Under the pieces are notes generated by a model. It saw only the letters and a program-made list of their open reading frames with translations, ran no database searches and was not told the DNA's origin. A stretch of 30,572 bases of DNA from JBMOGA01 sp049318625 (GTDB lineage: Bacteria > Pseudomonadota > Alphaproteobacteria > Rhizobiales > Hyphomicrobiaceae). Positions 1-9,023 of the stretch are shown here, piece after piece; the stretch's first letter is position 1; every line of letters begins with the position of its first letter. The DNA lies in the NCBI GenBank assembly GCA_049318625.1, contig JBMOGA010000049.1, positions 1-30,572 on the forward strand, written 5' to 3'. The translations under genes were made by a program, and so were the position numbers.

Positions 1-70
1 GAATCATATTCGCGGAGGGCTGTCAGCCGGCGAGAAGTTCAACAGCCTGTTAGATTAAATTGGAGCGGTC

Positions 71-352
71 ATGGATATCTCCCAGTCACTCCCGGCGACC
101 ATCGACGCGGCCGCCGCACACGAACTGAAGGCGAAGCTCGAGGAGCGACTTCTGGCGGGCTCCGACCTTGCGCTCGAGGGCGCGGGGGTGGAGCGCGTCG
201 GTACCCAGGCGATCCAGGTTCTCCTGGCCGCCGCGGGCAGTTTCGCCGCCGAAGGACGGGCGTTCAGCCTGGCCCATCCCTCGGCGACCCTCTCCCAGGC
301 GTTCGAAGATCTAGGCCTCGCGAGCACGTTGAAAAGTTGGAGAACGGACTGA
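71..352 (+). CDS. STAS-domain protein, first gene of the chemotaxis operon
   Basis: This 93-residue protein is a single STAS domain, about the usual size for a stand-alone STAS (SpoIIAA-like) protein. The core is visible as a first beta strand near the N-terminus, a helix rich in Ala/Glu/Lys at about residues 14-29, and the loop VGTQAIQVL at about 43-51. In anti-sigma antagonists that loop holds the phosphorylatable serine; here a threonine occupies the equivalent place. A GGAG ribosome-binding site lies 5 bases before the ATG. The TGA stop overlaps the ATG of cheY in TGATG, so the two are translationally coupled. STAS genes at the head of che operons are known in alphaproteobacteria, but their role is poorly defined. 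A part in signalling by protein-protein contact is inferred. There is no partner kinase or phosphatase for it in the window apart from CheA. Confidence 0.85.
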   Translation: MDISQSLPATIDAAAAHELKAKLEERLLAGSDLALEGAGVERVGTQAIQVLLAAAGSFAAEGRAFSLAHPSATLSQAFEDLGLASTLKSWRTD

Positions 353-723
353 TGGCAAAGCGCGTTCTGACGGTGGATGATTCGCGGACCATGCGGGACA
401 TGGTCGGCTTCACCCTGCGTTCCGCCGGGTTCGAGGTCGTGGAAGCCGAGGACGGCATGAAGGCGCTCACGCTGCTCGAGGGCACCACGGTCGACCTCGT
501 CATCACGGACGTGAACATGCCGAACATGGACGGCGTCACGCTGTGCAAGCGCCTCAGGGCGCAGGGCAAGCACAAATCGACACCGATCCTGATCCTCACC
601 ACCGAGGGCGGCGACGACAAGAAGGCCGAGGGCCGCGCCGCCGGCGCCACCGGCTGGATCGTCAAGCCGTTCGCACCCGAAAAGCTGCTGCAAGTCGTGA
701 ACAAGGTCTGCCCGCTCGGCTGA
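352..723 (+). CDS. cheY: Chemotaxis response regulator CheY
   Basis: Single receiver domain of 123 residues, the normal CheY length. The acid pocket is D9-D10, the phosphoacceptor is D53 in ITDVNMP, the switch threonine is T83 and the conserved lysine is K105 before PF. CheY takes phosphate from CheA and acts on the flagellar motor or, in species with several CheYs, as a phosphate sink. The start chosen is the ATG at 352 that overlaps the upstream stop. An in-frame TTG at 337 would add five residues inside the STAS gene and is less likely. The gap to cheA is 14 bp and holds a CCCGGAG ribosome-binding site for it. Confidence 0.96.
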   Translation: MAKRVLTVDDSRTMRDMVGFTLRSAGFEVVEAEDGMKALTLLEGTTVDLVITDVNMPNMDGVTLCKRLRAQGKHKSTPILILTTEGGDDKKAEGRAAGATGWIVKPFAPEKLLQVVNKVCPLG

Positions 724-737
724 CCCGGAGACATCGA

Positions 738-2960
738 ATGTCAGGAATTGGCTGGAGCTCGGACGATTTCGCGCAGTTTCGGAAGACCTTCTTCGACGAG
801 ACCGCGGAAAGTCTGGCAGATCTCGACGAGCGGCTGTCCCGGCTGGCGTCCGAGCGCTTGGATCGCGAGGAACTGAACGCGATCTTCCGCGCGGTGCACT
901 CCATCAAGGCGGGAGCCGGCGCGTTCGGATTCACGCACCTGGTGGGTTTCTCGCACACCATGGAGGCCCTGCTCGATCGCCTGCGCGACGAGCGCATCGA
1001 GCAGGACGAGCGCATCGCCAATGTCCTGGTCCGTGCCGGCGACGTCCTCGCCGACCTCGTGGGTGCCGCCCAGGAGGGCCGCGAGGTCTCCGAGGAACTG
1101 AGCGATCCGGTCTGCCGGATGCTGAAGGCTCTGCTCCAGGAGGATGCCCCCGCCGGCACCCCGGCCGCCGCCCCCGCTGCCGCGGCGGGGCACCCGGCCG
1201 TGTCGGCCGCCACCCCTTCCGACGGTCGCACCACCTACCGAATCGAGTTCAAACCCTTCGCCGAACTCTATCGCAACGCAAACGAGCCTCTGCTCCTGGT
1301 CCGCGAACTGAAGCGGATGGGAACGCTGACGGTCGCGTGCGATACCGGCGCGCTGCCCAAGCTGTCGGCCATCGACACCGACCAGAGCTACCTGTCCTGG
1401 GTGCTGCACCTGACGACCGCATCCACCCCGAACGATATCGCCGAGGTGTTCGAGTTCGTCAGTGACGACTGCGCCCTCACCATCACAGATCTCGATAAAG
1501 AGCAATCCTCGGTTGCGAAAATCGCGGACGTCGCCGACGAGGCCCAACCCACGGCCGCCCCGCCATCGCCGCCACCCGTGGTTGCCGCCGCTCTTCCGGT
1601 TGTCGCCCGCAAAACCCCCGCCGCGACACCGGCAACGACAACGGACCAACCGGCAACGGCAGCCGACGGACAGAAGAAGGGGGCAAAAGGCGTCTCCTCG
1701 ATCCGCGTCGACCTCTCCCGCGTCGACCGCCTCGTCAACATGGTCGGCGAGCTGGTCATCAGCCAGGCGATGCTGCTCCAGCAGAGCCAGGACCAGAGCA
1801 AGGAGTCGGGGCTCAGACGGTTGCATGGGCAGGAGGAGCTGGCGGCCCGCACCCGCGAGCTCCAGGAATGCGTCATGGCCATCCGCATGCAGCCGGTGAA
1901 GTCGATCTTCGCCCGCATGCCGCGGCTGGTCCGCGACGTCTCCGACAAGCTCGGCAAGAAGGTGCGCCTCGTCATCAAGGGTGAGCAGACCGAGGTCGAC
2001 AAGACCATCATCGAGGAACTCGCCGATCCGCTCACCCACATGATCCGCAACGCCATCGACCACGGCATCGAAAGCCCGGCGGTGCGCGCGGCCGCCGGCA
2101 AGCCCGAGGAAGGCACCATCGAGATCTCGGCCTGCCACCGCGGCGGCAACATCCTGATCCAGATCGCAGACGACGGCGCCGGCATCGACCGCGACCGCCT
2201 GCTGCGCAAGGCGATCGAGAAGGGCATCGTGCCGGCGGGCGCCAAGCTCACCGAGGAGGAGATCGACATGCTGATCTTCGCCGCCGGCTTCTCGACCGCC
2301 GAGAAGGTGACCGACGTGTCCGGCCGCGGCGTCGGCATGGACGTCGTGCGCCGCAACATCTCCAACCTCGGCGGCCGCATCCACGTCCAGTCCACGCTCC
2401 ATCGCGGCACCCGGTTCACGCTGATCCTGCCGCTGACGCTGGCCGTGCTCGACGGCATGCTGCTCGGCGTCGGCCGCGAGCGCTACGTGCTGCCGCTGAC
2501 CTGCATCATCGAAGCGATCCGTCCGGAGCAGAAGAGCATCCGCACGATCCTCGGCGGGCGCGAGGTGGTGTCCATCCGCGGCGAGTTCATCCCGCTCGTC
2601 TACCTCTATCGCATCTTCGACGTACCGGGCGCCGTCGCCGAACCGTGGAAGGGCCTCGTCGTCCTGGTCGAACTCGAAAACGGCGCCAAGATCGGCATCG
2701 TCGTCGACGAGATGCTCGGCCAGCAGCAGGCCGTCATCAAGAATCTTCAGGGAACGTTCGAGCCGGTGGCCGGCGTCGCCGGCGCCACCATTCTCGGCAA
2801 CGGCCGCGTCGCGCTCATCCTCGACGCCGAGCAGCTCGCCGCCTGCGACAAGCGGGCACCGGACGCGGCGGACGCAGCATCGGCAGAGCCCGCAGCACCA
2901 TACGGCCACGACGCGCCATCGCCGGCAGACGCGGCTCATCACGACTTACGGGGAGTGTGA
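738..2960 (+). CDS. cheA: Chemotaxis histidine kinase CheA
   Basis: The protein has 740 residues. The HPt domain carries phospho-accepting H54 in AVHSIKAGAGAFGF. A middle domain at about 165-255 occupies the place of the P2 response-regulator-binding domain. A Pro/Ala/Thr linker runs to about 315. The P3 dimerisation helices start near residue 321 (RVDRLVNMVGELV). The HATPase follows with an N box IRNAIDHGIE near 436-445, DDGAGID near 477 and GRGVGMDVV near 529. The C-terminal CheW-like domain covers about 567-701. A further 40 residues are Ala/Pro/Asp-rich and probably disordered. The kinase couples receptors to CheY and CheB. The ATG at 738 is preceded by CCGGAG; reading frame continues upstream inside cheY but that extension is not credible. 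The stop is 1 bp before cheW. Confidence 0.97.
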   Translation: MSGIGWSSDDFAQFRKTFFDETAESLADLDERLSRLASERLDREELNAIFRAVHSIKAGAGAFGFTHLVGFSHTMEALLDRLRDERIEQDERIANVLVRAGDVLADLVGAAQEGREVSEELSDPVCRMLKALLQEDAPAGTPAAAPAAAAGHPAVSAATPSDGRTTYRIEFKPFAELYRNANEPLLLVRELKRMGTLTVACDTGALPKLSAIDTDQSYLSWVLHLTTASTPNDIAEVFEFVSDDCALTITDLDKEQSSVAKIADVADEAQPTAAPPSPPPVVAAALPVVARKTPAATPATTTDQPATAADGQKKGAKGVSSIRVDLSRVDRLVNMVGELVISQAMLLQQSQDQSKESGLRRLHGQEELAARTRELQECVMAIRMQPVKSIFARMPRLVRDVSDKLGKKVRLVIKGEQTEVDKTIIEELADPLTHMIRNAIDHGIESPAVRAAAGKPEEGTIEISACHRGGNILIQIADDGAGIDRDRLLRKAIEKGIVPAGAKLTEEEIDMLIFAAGFSTAEKVTDVSGRGVGMDVVRRNISNLGGRIHVQSTLHRGTRFTLILPLTLAVLDGMLLGVGRERYVLPLTCIIEAIRPEQKSIRTILGGREVVSIRGEFIPLVYLYRIFDVPGAVAEPWKGLVVLVELENGAKIGIVVDEMLGQQQAVIKNLQGTFEPVAGVAGATILGNGRVALILDAEQLAACDKRAPDAADAASAEPAAPYGHDAPSPADAAHHDLRGV

Positions 2961-2961
2961 C

Positions 2962-3477
2962 ATGGACAACGCGACACCATCGGCCGGTTCCGCGCCGGAG
3001 CATCAAGCCCTGGACACGCTCGCCTCCGGCGGCACCGTCCAGTTCATCAGCTTCAAGATCGGCGACGAGGAATACGCCATCGACATCATGGCGGTCCGCG
3101 AGATCCGCGCCTGGAGCGAGACGACGCCGCTGCCGAACCAGCCGGATTTCGTCCGCGGCGTGCTCAATCTGCGCGGCACCATCGTCCCGATCTACGATCT
3201 GCCCCGCCGCTTCGGCCTCGGCGTCACGGAAGCGGGCCCGACCCACGTCATCGTCATCGTCCACGTGCTCGATCGCACCGTCGGCCTGCTGGTCGACGCG
3301 GTGTCCGACATCCTGACCGTCTCCGGCGCCCAGATCCGCCCCGTTCCCGACGCCGACCGCGTGACGGCGGCCGAGTTCCTGTCCGGCATCATCGCCATCG
3401 ACGACGGCATGGTCGTCATGCTGGCTCTCGAAAAGCTGTTCACCCGCCCAAGCCTGCCCGCCGCCATCGCCGCCTGA
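2962..3477 (+). CDS. cheW: Chemotaxis coupling protein CheW
   Basis: A 171-residue CheW domain: QFISFKIGDEEYAIDIMAVR begins the first beta barrel near residue 28, followed by the family motif NLRGTIVPIYDL at about 70-81. CheW bridges the receptor hairpin tip and the P5 domain of CheA. The gene starts one base after the cheA stop and the start is preceded by GGGGAG, so it is coupled to cheA. It is followed after 37 bp by the receptor gene, matching its role in the same array. No anomaly is seen. Confidence 0.96.
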   Translation: MDNATPSAGSAPEHQALDTLASGGTVQFISFKIGDEEYAIDIMAVREIRAWSETTPLPNQPDFVRGVLNLRGTIVPIYDLPRRFGLGVTEAGPTHVIVIVHVLDRTVGLLVDAVSDILTVSGAQIRPVPDADRVTAAEFLSGIIAIDDGMVVMLALEKLFTRPSLPAAIAA

Positions 3478-3514
3478 TCCGCCCTCGTAAAACTCAGCTG
3501 AAAGAACGCCCGCC

Positions 3515-6244
3515 ATGTCGCTCGACCAACTGAAAGTCCCGACCAAGCTCGGATTGATCACCGGGGTCATGTTCGTACCCCTCGTTCTGATGACGTGGTT
3601 CTTCTACCACCACGCCAGCGTGGACGTGACTATCGCCCAGCAGGAACGCGACGGCGTCACCTACCTGCGCGGCGCCTGGCACGTCACGAACGCGCTCACC
3701 ACGGCGGCATCGGATCCGGCGACGACGCCGCTTCAGCTCATGAAGAACGCGCCCGACATGGCCAAGCTCGGCAAGCAGTTCAATGCCGAGATGGGAACGA
3801 CGGAAGCCGCCCGCGGCCTCGCCAACGCCCTCGCGCTGGTCGGCTGGCCCAACCGCCCGCTGCGCGCCGACGAGGCCGACAAGATCATCGCCGAGGCGCG
3901 CACGCTGATCACCAAGATCGCCGACGGCTCCAAGCTGACCCTCGATCCCCAGCTCGACAGCTTCTACGTGATGGACGCCGTCACCACCAAGTTGCCCGAG
4001 ACGCTCGACCGCGCGCGCCAGTTGCTGGCACTCTTGCACGCCCACAAGACCCACAACATCACGGATGAGGAGCGCGCCGAGTTCCTGGTCCAGTTGGCGC
4101 TGTTCCGCAATGCCGTGGAAGGTGCTTCCGGCTCCCTGCAGTCGGCCTACAAGGCGAACACCGAGGGCACGACCCGCGCCAACCTGGAAGGCTCGGGCAC
4201 GTCCTTCACGCAACTGACGGCGCAGTTCGCCGAGGAGATCCGCGCGATCGCCGTCATCCTGCGTGATCCCGAGCAGCGCAAGACCGCCGACCTCGGTCCG
4301 GCCATCGCGCTCTATGCCCAGTCGCAGCTCGTCACCGACACGTTGTGGCACGCCGCCGCCAACGAACTCGACCGCCTGCTGGCCGCCCGCTACAGCTCGT
4401 CCAGCAACGAGATGTGGCAGGTCATGGGCGCCACCGCCCTCGCCGCCCTGCTCGCCTTCTTCCTGACGTTCTATGTGAGCCGCGGCCTCGCCACCTCGCT
4501 CAGCCGCATGACGGCGGCCATGGACCGGCTGGCCCATGGTGACTTCGGCATCCAGGTCGAGGGCACCGAGCGCAAGGACGAAATGGGCCTCATCGCCCGC
4601 ACGCTCGTCCACTTGCGCGACAGCGGCGCCAAGGCCGCCCGCGACTTCGAGGAGAGCGTGCGCATCAAGGTCGCGCTCGACAACTGCAGCACCAACGTCA
4701 TGGTCGCCGACACCAACGGCACGATCCTGTTCGCCAACAAGAGCGTGCTGGAGATGATGAAGGGATCCCAGACCGAGATCCGCAAGAGCCTCAAGAGCTT
4801 CGACGTGGACAAGATGGTCGGCGCCAACTTCGACATCTTCCACGCCAACCCGGGCCACCAGCGCGCCATGCTGGAGAAGCTCTCGTCCACCTACAAGACC
4901 AGCATCAAGGTCGCGGGCAAGATCTTCAACCTCTCCGCCAACCCCGTACTCGACGGTGAGGGCCGCAAACTCGGCTTCGTCGTCGAATGGCACGACGTCA
5001 CCGAGGAGCGCGCCGTCGAGGCCGAGATCGACGCGCTGGTCACCGCCGCCGTCGCCGGGAACTTCCGCGAGCGCATCAGCCTCGACGGCAAGCAGGGCTT
5101 CATGCGCAGCCTGGCCGACGCCATGAACCGCCTGTGCGCGACCACCGCCTCGGCGCTGGACGAGGTCAACGCCAACCTGTCGGCCCTGGCCGAGGGTGAC
5201 CTCACCAAGCGCGTCACCAGCTCCTACGACGGCATGTTCGAAGAGCTCAAGACCAACGTCAACACCATGACGGACCGCTTGAGCGGCATCGTCGACGAAG
5301 TCGTCGTGGCCGCCAACGAAGTCGCCAACGCGGCTTCCGAGATCACCACCGGCACCAACGACCTGTCGCAGCGCACCGAACAGCAGGCCTCCAACCTGCA
5401 GCAGACCGCCGCGTCGATGGAGGAGATGGCCTCCACCATCAAGCAGAACGCCGACAACGCCGCCCAGGCCAACCAGCTCGCCATCGGCGCCCGCTCGGTC
5501 GCCAGCGACGGCGGCGACATCGTCAGCCGCGCCGTCACCGCGATGTCGCGCATCGAGGACTCCTCGCAGAAGATCTCGGAAATCATCGGCGTCATCGACG
5601 CCATTGCCTTCCAGACCAATCTTCTGGCGCTCAACGCCGCCGTCGAGGCGGCCCGCGCCGGCGACGCCGGCAAGGGCTTCGCGGTGGTCGCCTCCGAGGT
5701 CCGTCTGCTCGCTCAGCGTTCGTCGGAAGCCGCCAAGAACATCAAGGACCTGATCGTCCAGAGCAGCGGACAGGTGAAGGACGACGTCAAACTGGTCAAC
5801 GACGCCGGCAGCGCCCTGACCGAGATCGTGACGTCGGTCAAGCGCGTGGCGGACATCATCTCGGAGATCGCCGCCGCCAGCAAGGAGCAGTCGACCGGCG
5901 TCGAGGAGATCAACCGGGCCGTCAGCCAGATGGACGAGATGACCCAGCAGAACTCCGCGCTCGTCGAGGAGAACGCCGCCGCCAGCCACACCCTGCAGGA
6001 GCAGGCGCAGACACTGCGCGAGCACATGTCCTTCTTCTCGACCGGCAATGCGCAGACCACGGGCCCGCGCACCTCGGGCAAGGAGAGCAAGACCGTGACG
6101 GCGATGCCGAAGGCCCGCTCCAAGGCCCTCGTCCCGGCGCCCCGCCCGCCGGTCAAGAAGGTGGCCGCCGCCGGTGGCGTCGCCCGCATGCAGGCGGAAC
6201 TGCAGGAGGCCTTCGAGGACGACGCCGACTGGAAAGAGTTCTGA
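3515..6244 (+). CDS. Methyl-accepting chemotaxis protein with HAMP and PAS domains
   Basis: A 909-residue transmembrane chemoreceptor. TM1 is at about residues 13-31. The periplasmic domain at about 34-300 is predicted helical and not recognisable as a known ligand-binding family by eye. TM2 is at about 303-325, then a HAMP domain and a PAS domain from about 386 (NVMVADTNGTILFANK). A second HAMP-like stretch (LSALAEGDLTKRV) follows, and then the long MCP signalling coiled coil. Its tip, FQTNLLALNAAVEAARAG, is at about residue 698, where CheW and CheA bind. The protein ends in DDADWKEF after a basic, proline-rich linker. That xWxxF terminus is the kind of pentapeptide that recruits CheR and CheB in other bacteria. 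The PAS domain might sense redox or a small molecule; its ligand is unknown. Confidence 0.95.
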   Translation: MSLDQLKVPTKLGLITGVMFVPLVLMTWFFYHHASVDVTIAQQERDGVTYLRGAWHVTNALTTAASDPATTPLQLMKNAPDMAKLGKQFNAEMGTTEAARGLANALALVGWPNRPLRADEADKIIAEARTLITKIADGSKLTLDPQLDSFYVMDAVTTKLPETLDRARQLLALLHAHKTHNITDEERAEFLVQLALFRNAVEGASGSLQSAYKANTEGTTRANLEGSGTSFTQLTAQFAEEIRAIAVILRDPEQRKTADLGPAIALYAQSQLVTDTLWHAAANELDRLLAARYSSSSNEMWQVMGATALAALLAFFLTFYVSRGLATSLSRMTAAMDRLAHGDFGIQVEGTERKDEMGLIARTLVHLRDSGAKAARDFEESVRIKVALDNCSTNVMVADTNGTILFANKSVLEMMKGSQTEIRKSLKSFDVDKMVGANFDIFHANPGHQRAMLEKLSSTYKTSIKVAGKIFNLSANPVLDGEGRKLGFVVEWHDVTEERAVEAEIDALVTAAVAGNFRERISLDGKQGFMRSLADAMNRLCATTASALDEVNANLSALAEGDLTKRVTSSYDGMFEELKTNVNTMTDRLSGIVDEVVVAANEVANAASEITTGTNDLSQRTEQQASNLQQTAASMEEMASTIKQNADNAAQANQLAIGARSVASDGGDIVSRAVTAMSRIEDSSQKISEIIGVIDAIAFQTNLLALNAAVEAARAGDAGKGFAVVASEVRLLAQRSSEAAKNIKDLIVQSSGQVKDDVKLVNDAGSALTEIVTSVKRVADIISEIAAASKEQSTGVEEINRAVSQMDEMTQQNSALVEENAAASHTLQEQAQTLREHMSFFSTGNAQTTGPRTSGKESKTVTAMPKARSKALVPAPRPPVKKVAAAGGVARMQAELQEAFEDDADWKEF

Positions 6245-6282
6245 TCCGTCGCGTCCCGTCCCGTCCACCATCACATGGCAGC

Positions 6283-6304
6283 GCGCACCCCTCCGGGGGT
6301 GCGC
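6283..6304 (+). other. Intergenic RNA hairpin between the receptor gene and cheR
   Basis: A perfect 9-bp stem GCGCACCCC / GGGGTGCGC closes a TCCG loop, which belongs to the very stable UNCG tetraloop class. It lies in the 89-bp gap after the receptor gene, the longest gap in the operon apart from none. No T-run follows, so it is unlikely to be an intrinsic terminator. A role in protecting an RNA end or in lowering downstream expression is inferred. Confidence 0.55.
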
Positions 6305-6333
6305 CAGCCGACCCATCGACCGGGTGACCGCGC

Positions 6334-7203
6334 ATGTCCACCGCCGTATCGCACCACTGGTCGGACCAGCCCGAGATCAAGCTCGGCGCCAAGGAGTTCG
6401 GCTACATCTCCTCGCTCGTCTACGACCGTTGCGGCATCGTGCTCGGCGACCACAAGCGCGACATGGTCTGCACCCGCCTGACGCGCCGCCTGCGCTCCCT
6501 CGGCCTGCCCTCGTTCAAGGACTACTGCGATCTCGTTCAGGGCCCGGACGGCGAACGCGAGATTGGTGATCTGATCAATTCGATCACCACCAACCTGACC
6601 AAATTCTTCCGCGAGAGCCACCACTTCGACCACCTGCGCGACGTCGTCCTGCGCGAAGTGCGCGCCGCCTCGGCCCGCAACGGCCGCCCGCGCCTGCGCA
6701 TCTGGTCGGCCGGCTGCTCGTCGGGCGAAGAGCCCTACTCGATCGCCATGACCGTGCTCGAAGCGGTGCCCGAGATCGCCCGCTGGGATGCCCGCATCCT
6801 GGCCACCGACATCGACACCACCATCCTCGCCCGCGCCGTCGCCGGCCTCTATCCCGCAAGCGACCTCGGCGAGATGCCGAAGGCGCTGCAGACCCGCCAT
6901 CTGGTCCAGCACGAAGGCGCGCCCGACCGCGTGCAGATCGCCGACGCGCCGCGCCGCCTCATCACCTTCAAGCAGCTCAATCTCATGGGCAAGTGGCCGC
7001 TCAAGGGCCCGTTCGACGCCATCTTCTGCCGTAACGTGATGATTTACTTCGACGCGCCGTCGAAGGCCGCGCTGGTCGAGCGCTTCGCCGGCCTGCTGAA
7101 GCCGGGCGGCTATCTGTTCATCGGCCATTCCGAATCGCTCCTGACCCAGCAGACCGCTTTCAAGCTGAAAGGGCGCACGATCTATCAGAAGAGCAGCTCA
7201 TGA
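6334..7203 (+). CDS. cheR: Chemotaxis protein methyltransferase CheR
   Basis: A 289-residue S-adenosylmethionine-dependent methyltransferase that methylates glutamates on the chemoreceptor. The N-terminal helical domain holds the TTNLTKFFRE motif at about 85-94. The catalytic domain holds the SAM loop RIWSAGCSSGEEPYS at about 122-136 and FCRNVMIYF near 232-240, both signatures of CheR. Length is normal for the family. The TGA stop overlaps the start of cheD (ATGA), showing coupling. The neighbouring receptor ends in a pentapeptide that CheR of the tethering type can bind. Confidence 0.96.
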   Translation: MSTAVSHHWSDQPEIKLGAKEFGYISSLVYDRCGIVLGDHKRDMVCTRLTRRLRSLGLPSFKDYCDLVQGPDGEREIGDLINSITTNLTKFFRESHHFDHLRDVVLREVRAASARNGRPRLRIWSAGCSSGEEPYSIAMTVLEAVPEIARWDARILATDIDTTILARAVAGLYPASDLGEMPKALQTRHLVQHEGAPDRVQIADAPRRLITFKQLNLMGKWPLKGPFDAIFCRNVMIYFDAPSKAALVERFAGLLKPGGYLFIGHSESLLTQQTAFKLKGRTIYQKSSS

Positions 7204-7853
7204 GTGCAGCCGCCGCCAAATCGTTCCATCAGGAAGCCCGCGTCGGCGAGAAACGCGACGCGCGCTCCGACGGGTGGTCGCGCATCCACGATCCGAGAAC
7301 GGGTCTCTACGCCGTCCGTATCCGTCCCGGCGAGTTCTACACGACCGCGGACAAGAACGAGGTCGTCGTCACCATCCTGGGCTCGTGCGTGGCCGCCTGC
7401 ATCCGCGATCCGCGCACCGGCTACGGCGGCATGAACCATTTCATGCTGCCCGAGAGCGCGGGCGGCGACTGGAACGGCGTCTCCGCCGCCATGCGCTATG
7501 GCAACTTCGCGATGGAAGCCCTCATCAACGCCATCCTCGCCCGCGGCGGCGTGCGCAGCGACCTCGAGATCAAACTATTCGGCGGCGCCGACCTGGGCTC
7601 CGGCTCGCAGACGGTTGGGACCTCCAACGCCGAGTTCGCGCTGCGCTATCTCGAGAGCGAAGGACTGCACATCACCGCACAGGATCTCGGCGGCAATCGC
7701 GGGCGGCGGGTCCATTACCGCCCGTCGACCGGCAAGGTCGACCGCCAGCTCCTCAAGGCCACCGACGGCTCCGCCATCGGCACCGCCGAGCGGAACTACA
7801 ACGCCAGCCTGCGCAAAGCGCCCGTCGAGGGCGACATCGAACTCTTCGACTGA
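7200..7853 (+). CDS. cheD: Chemoreceptor glutamine deamidase CheD
   Basis: A 217-residue CheD. The family's catalytic cysteine and histidine are seen in GSCVAACIRD (C63) and GGMNHFMLPE (H80). A Gly-rich stretch FGGADLGSG follows near 124. CheD converts receptor glutamines to glutamates, opening sites for CheR. The N-terminal 40 residues before the core are charged and longer than in the shortest family members. Translation starts on the ATG that overlaps the cheR stop. Presence of CheD together with absence of CheZ and CheC is typical of alphaproteobacterial systems. Confidence 0.95.
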   Translation: MSAAAAKSFHQEARVGEKRDARSDGWSRIHDPRTGLYAVRIRPGEFYTTADKNEVVVTILGSCVAACIRDPRTGYGGMNHFMLPESAGGDWNGVSAAMRYGNFAMEALINAILARGGVRSDLEIKLFGGADLGSGSQTVGTSNAEFALRYLESEGLHITAQDLGGNRGRRVHYRPSTGKVDRQLLKATDGSAIGTAERNYNASLRKAPVEGDIELFD

Positions 7854-7863
7854 GGGCCACCAC

Positions 7864-8928
7864 ATGGCAAAGACTCGTGTGCTCATCGTCGACGACTCCG
7901 CACTGATCCGCCAACTGCTCACCCGCATGCTGTCCTCGGACCCCGACATCGAGGTCGTCGACACCGCGCCGGATCCGCTGATCGCGCGCGAGAAGATCAA
8001 GCGGCTCAACCCCGACGTCGTCACCCTCGACATCGAGATGCCGCGCATGGACGGCATCGAGTTCCTGCGCAAGATCATGGCATTGCGCCCCATGCCGGTG
8101 GTGATGGTGTCGTCGCTGACCCAGGAGGGCGCCGACGCCACGCTGCGCGCGCTCGAGATCGGCGCCGTCGATTTCGTCGCCAAGCCGACCAGCGACCTGC
8201 AATCGGGGCTGCTGCAGAAGCAGGCCGAGATCATTCAGAAGGTCAAGGTCGCCGCCGCCGCCCGCGTCCGCACCCGCGCCGTCGCCGACAGCGGCCCGCC
8301 GCAGATGCTCAAGACCGGCCCTGGCTATGCCTCGACCGAGAAGATCATCGCCATCGGCGCCTCGACCGGCGGCGTCGAGGCGGTGACCCAGATCCTCCGC
8401 ATACTTCCCGCCGACAGCCCGGCCGTACTCGTCACCCAGCACATGCCGGAGCGCTTCACGACCAGCTTCGCCCGCCGCCTCGACGGCCTGTGCGCCATCA
8501 ACGTCTCGGAAGCCCGCCACGGCGTACGCATCCTGCCGGGCCACGCCTACATCGCGCCGGGCAGCACCCACCTCGAACTCGGCCGCTCCGGCGCCAACTA
8601 CGTCTGCCACGTCGAGCGCACCGAGCTGGTCTCCGGCCACTGCCCCTCGGTCGACGTCCTGTTCCATTCGGTCGCCCGCGCGGCCGGCGCCAACGCCGTC
8701 GCCGCCATCCTCACCGGCATGGGCAAGGACGGCGCCGACGGCCTGCTCGCCATGCGCAAGGCCGGCGCCCACACCATCGGCCAGGACGAGGCCACTTGCG
8801 TCGTCTACGGCATGCCCCGTGTCGCCTACGAGGCCGGCGCCGTCGAGTCGCAGCTGCCGCTCGCCAAGATCGCCGCCGAACTGCTCGAACTCGGCGCCGC
8901 ACGGCGCAACCGCAACATTCGCGTCTGA
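7864..8928 (+). CDS. cheB: Chemotaxis methylesterase/response regulator CheB
   Basis: A 354-residue two-domain protein. The N-terminal receiver has D10-D11 and phosphoacceptor D56 (TLDIEMPRMDG). A linker at about 125-160 leads to the C-terminal methylesterase. Its triad is visible as Ser in IGASTGGVEA, His in VTQHMPERFTT and Asp in GMGKDGADGL. It demethylates receptors when phosphorylated by CheA, closing the adaptation loop. The ATG lies 10 bp after the cheD stop, with GAGGG upstream. It is the last gene of the operon; the next gene starts 95 bp on and is metabolic. Confidence 0.97.
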   Translation: MAKTRVLIVDDSALIRQLLTRMLSSDPDIEVVDTAPDPLIAREKIKRLNPDVVTLDIEMPRMDGIEFLRKIMALRPMPVVMVSSLTQEGADATLRALEIGAVDFVAKPTSDLQSGLLQKQAEIIQKVKVAAAARVRTRAVADSGPPQMLKTGPGYASTEKIIAIGASTGGVEAVTQILRILPADSPAVLVTQHMPERFTTSFARRLDGLCAINVSEARHGVRILPGHAYIAPGSTHLELGRSGANYVCHVERTELVSGHCPSVDVLFHSVARAAGANAVAAILTGMGKDGADGLLAMRKAGAHTIGQDEATCVVYGMPRVAYEAGAVESQLPLAKIAAELLELGAARRNRNIRV

Positions 8929-9023
8929 CACCGGGCGGCCCGCAGCACCCGGCCCGCCCGCGGCCGCTGTAGCCCGGCCCGGCCCGGCCATGCTAAGCCC
9001 ATTGCGAACCAATGGAGCACACC

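Noticed and set aside
543..737. 65-residue extension upstream of CheA
   Set aside because: It overlaps cheY in another frame and is Arg/Gly/Pro-rich. The ATG at 738 has a ribosome-binding site and leads into the HPt domain.
3494..6316. Very long open frame on the minus strand opposite the receptor gene (also one opposite cheA at 741-2942)
   Set aside because: High-GC codon use keeps the antisense frame open. The products are Gly/Val/Asp/Arg-rich without domains, and the plus-strand genes are unmistakable.
8940..8995. CCCGG short tandem repeats before the Gfo/Idh gene
   Set aside because: They are a few units of simple GC-rich sequence with no stable terminator form or T-run.
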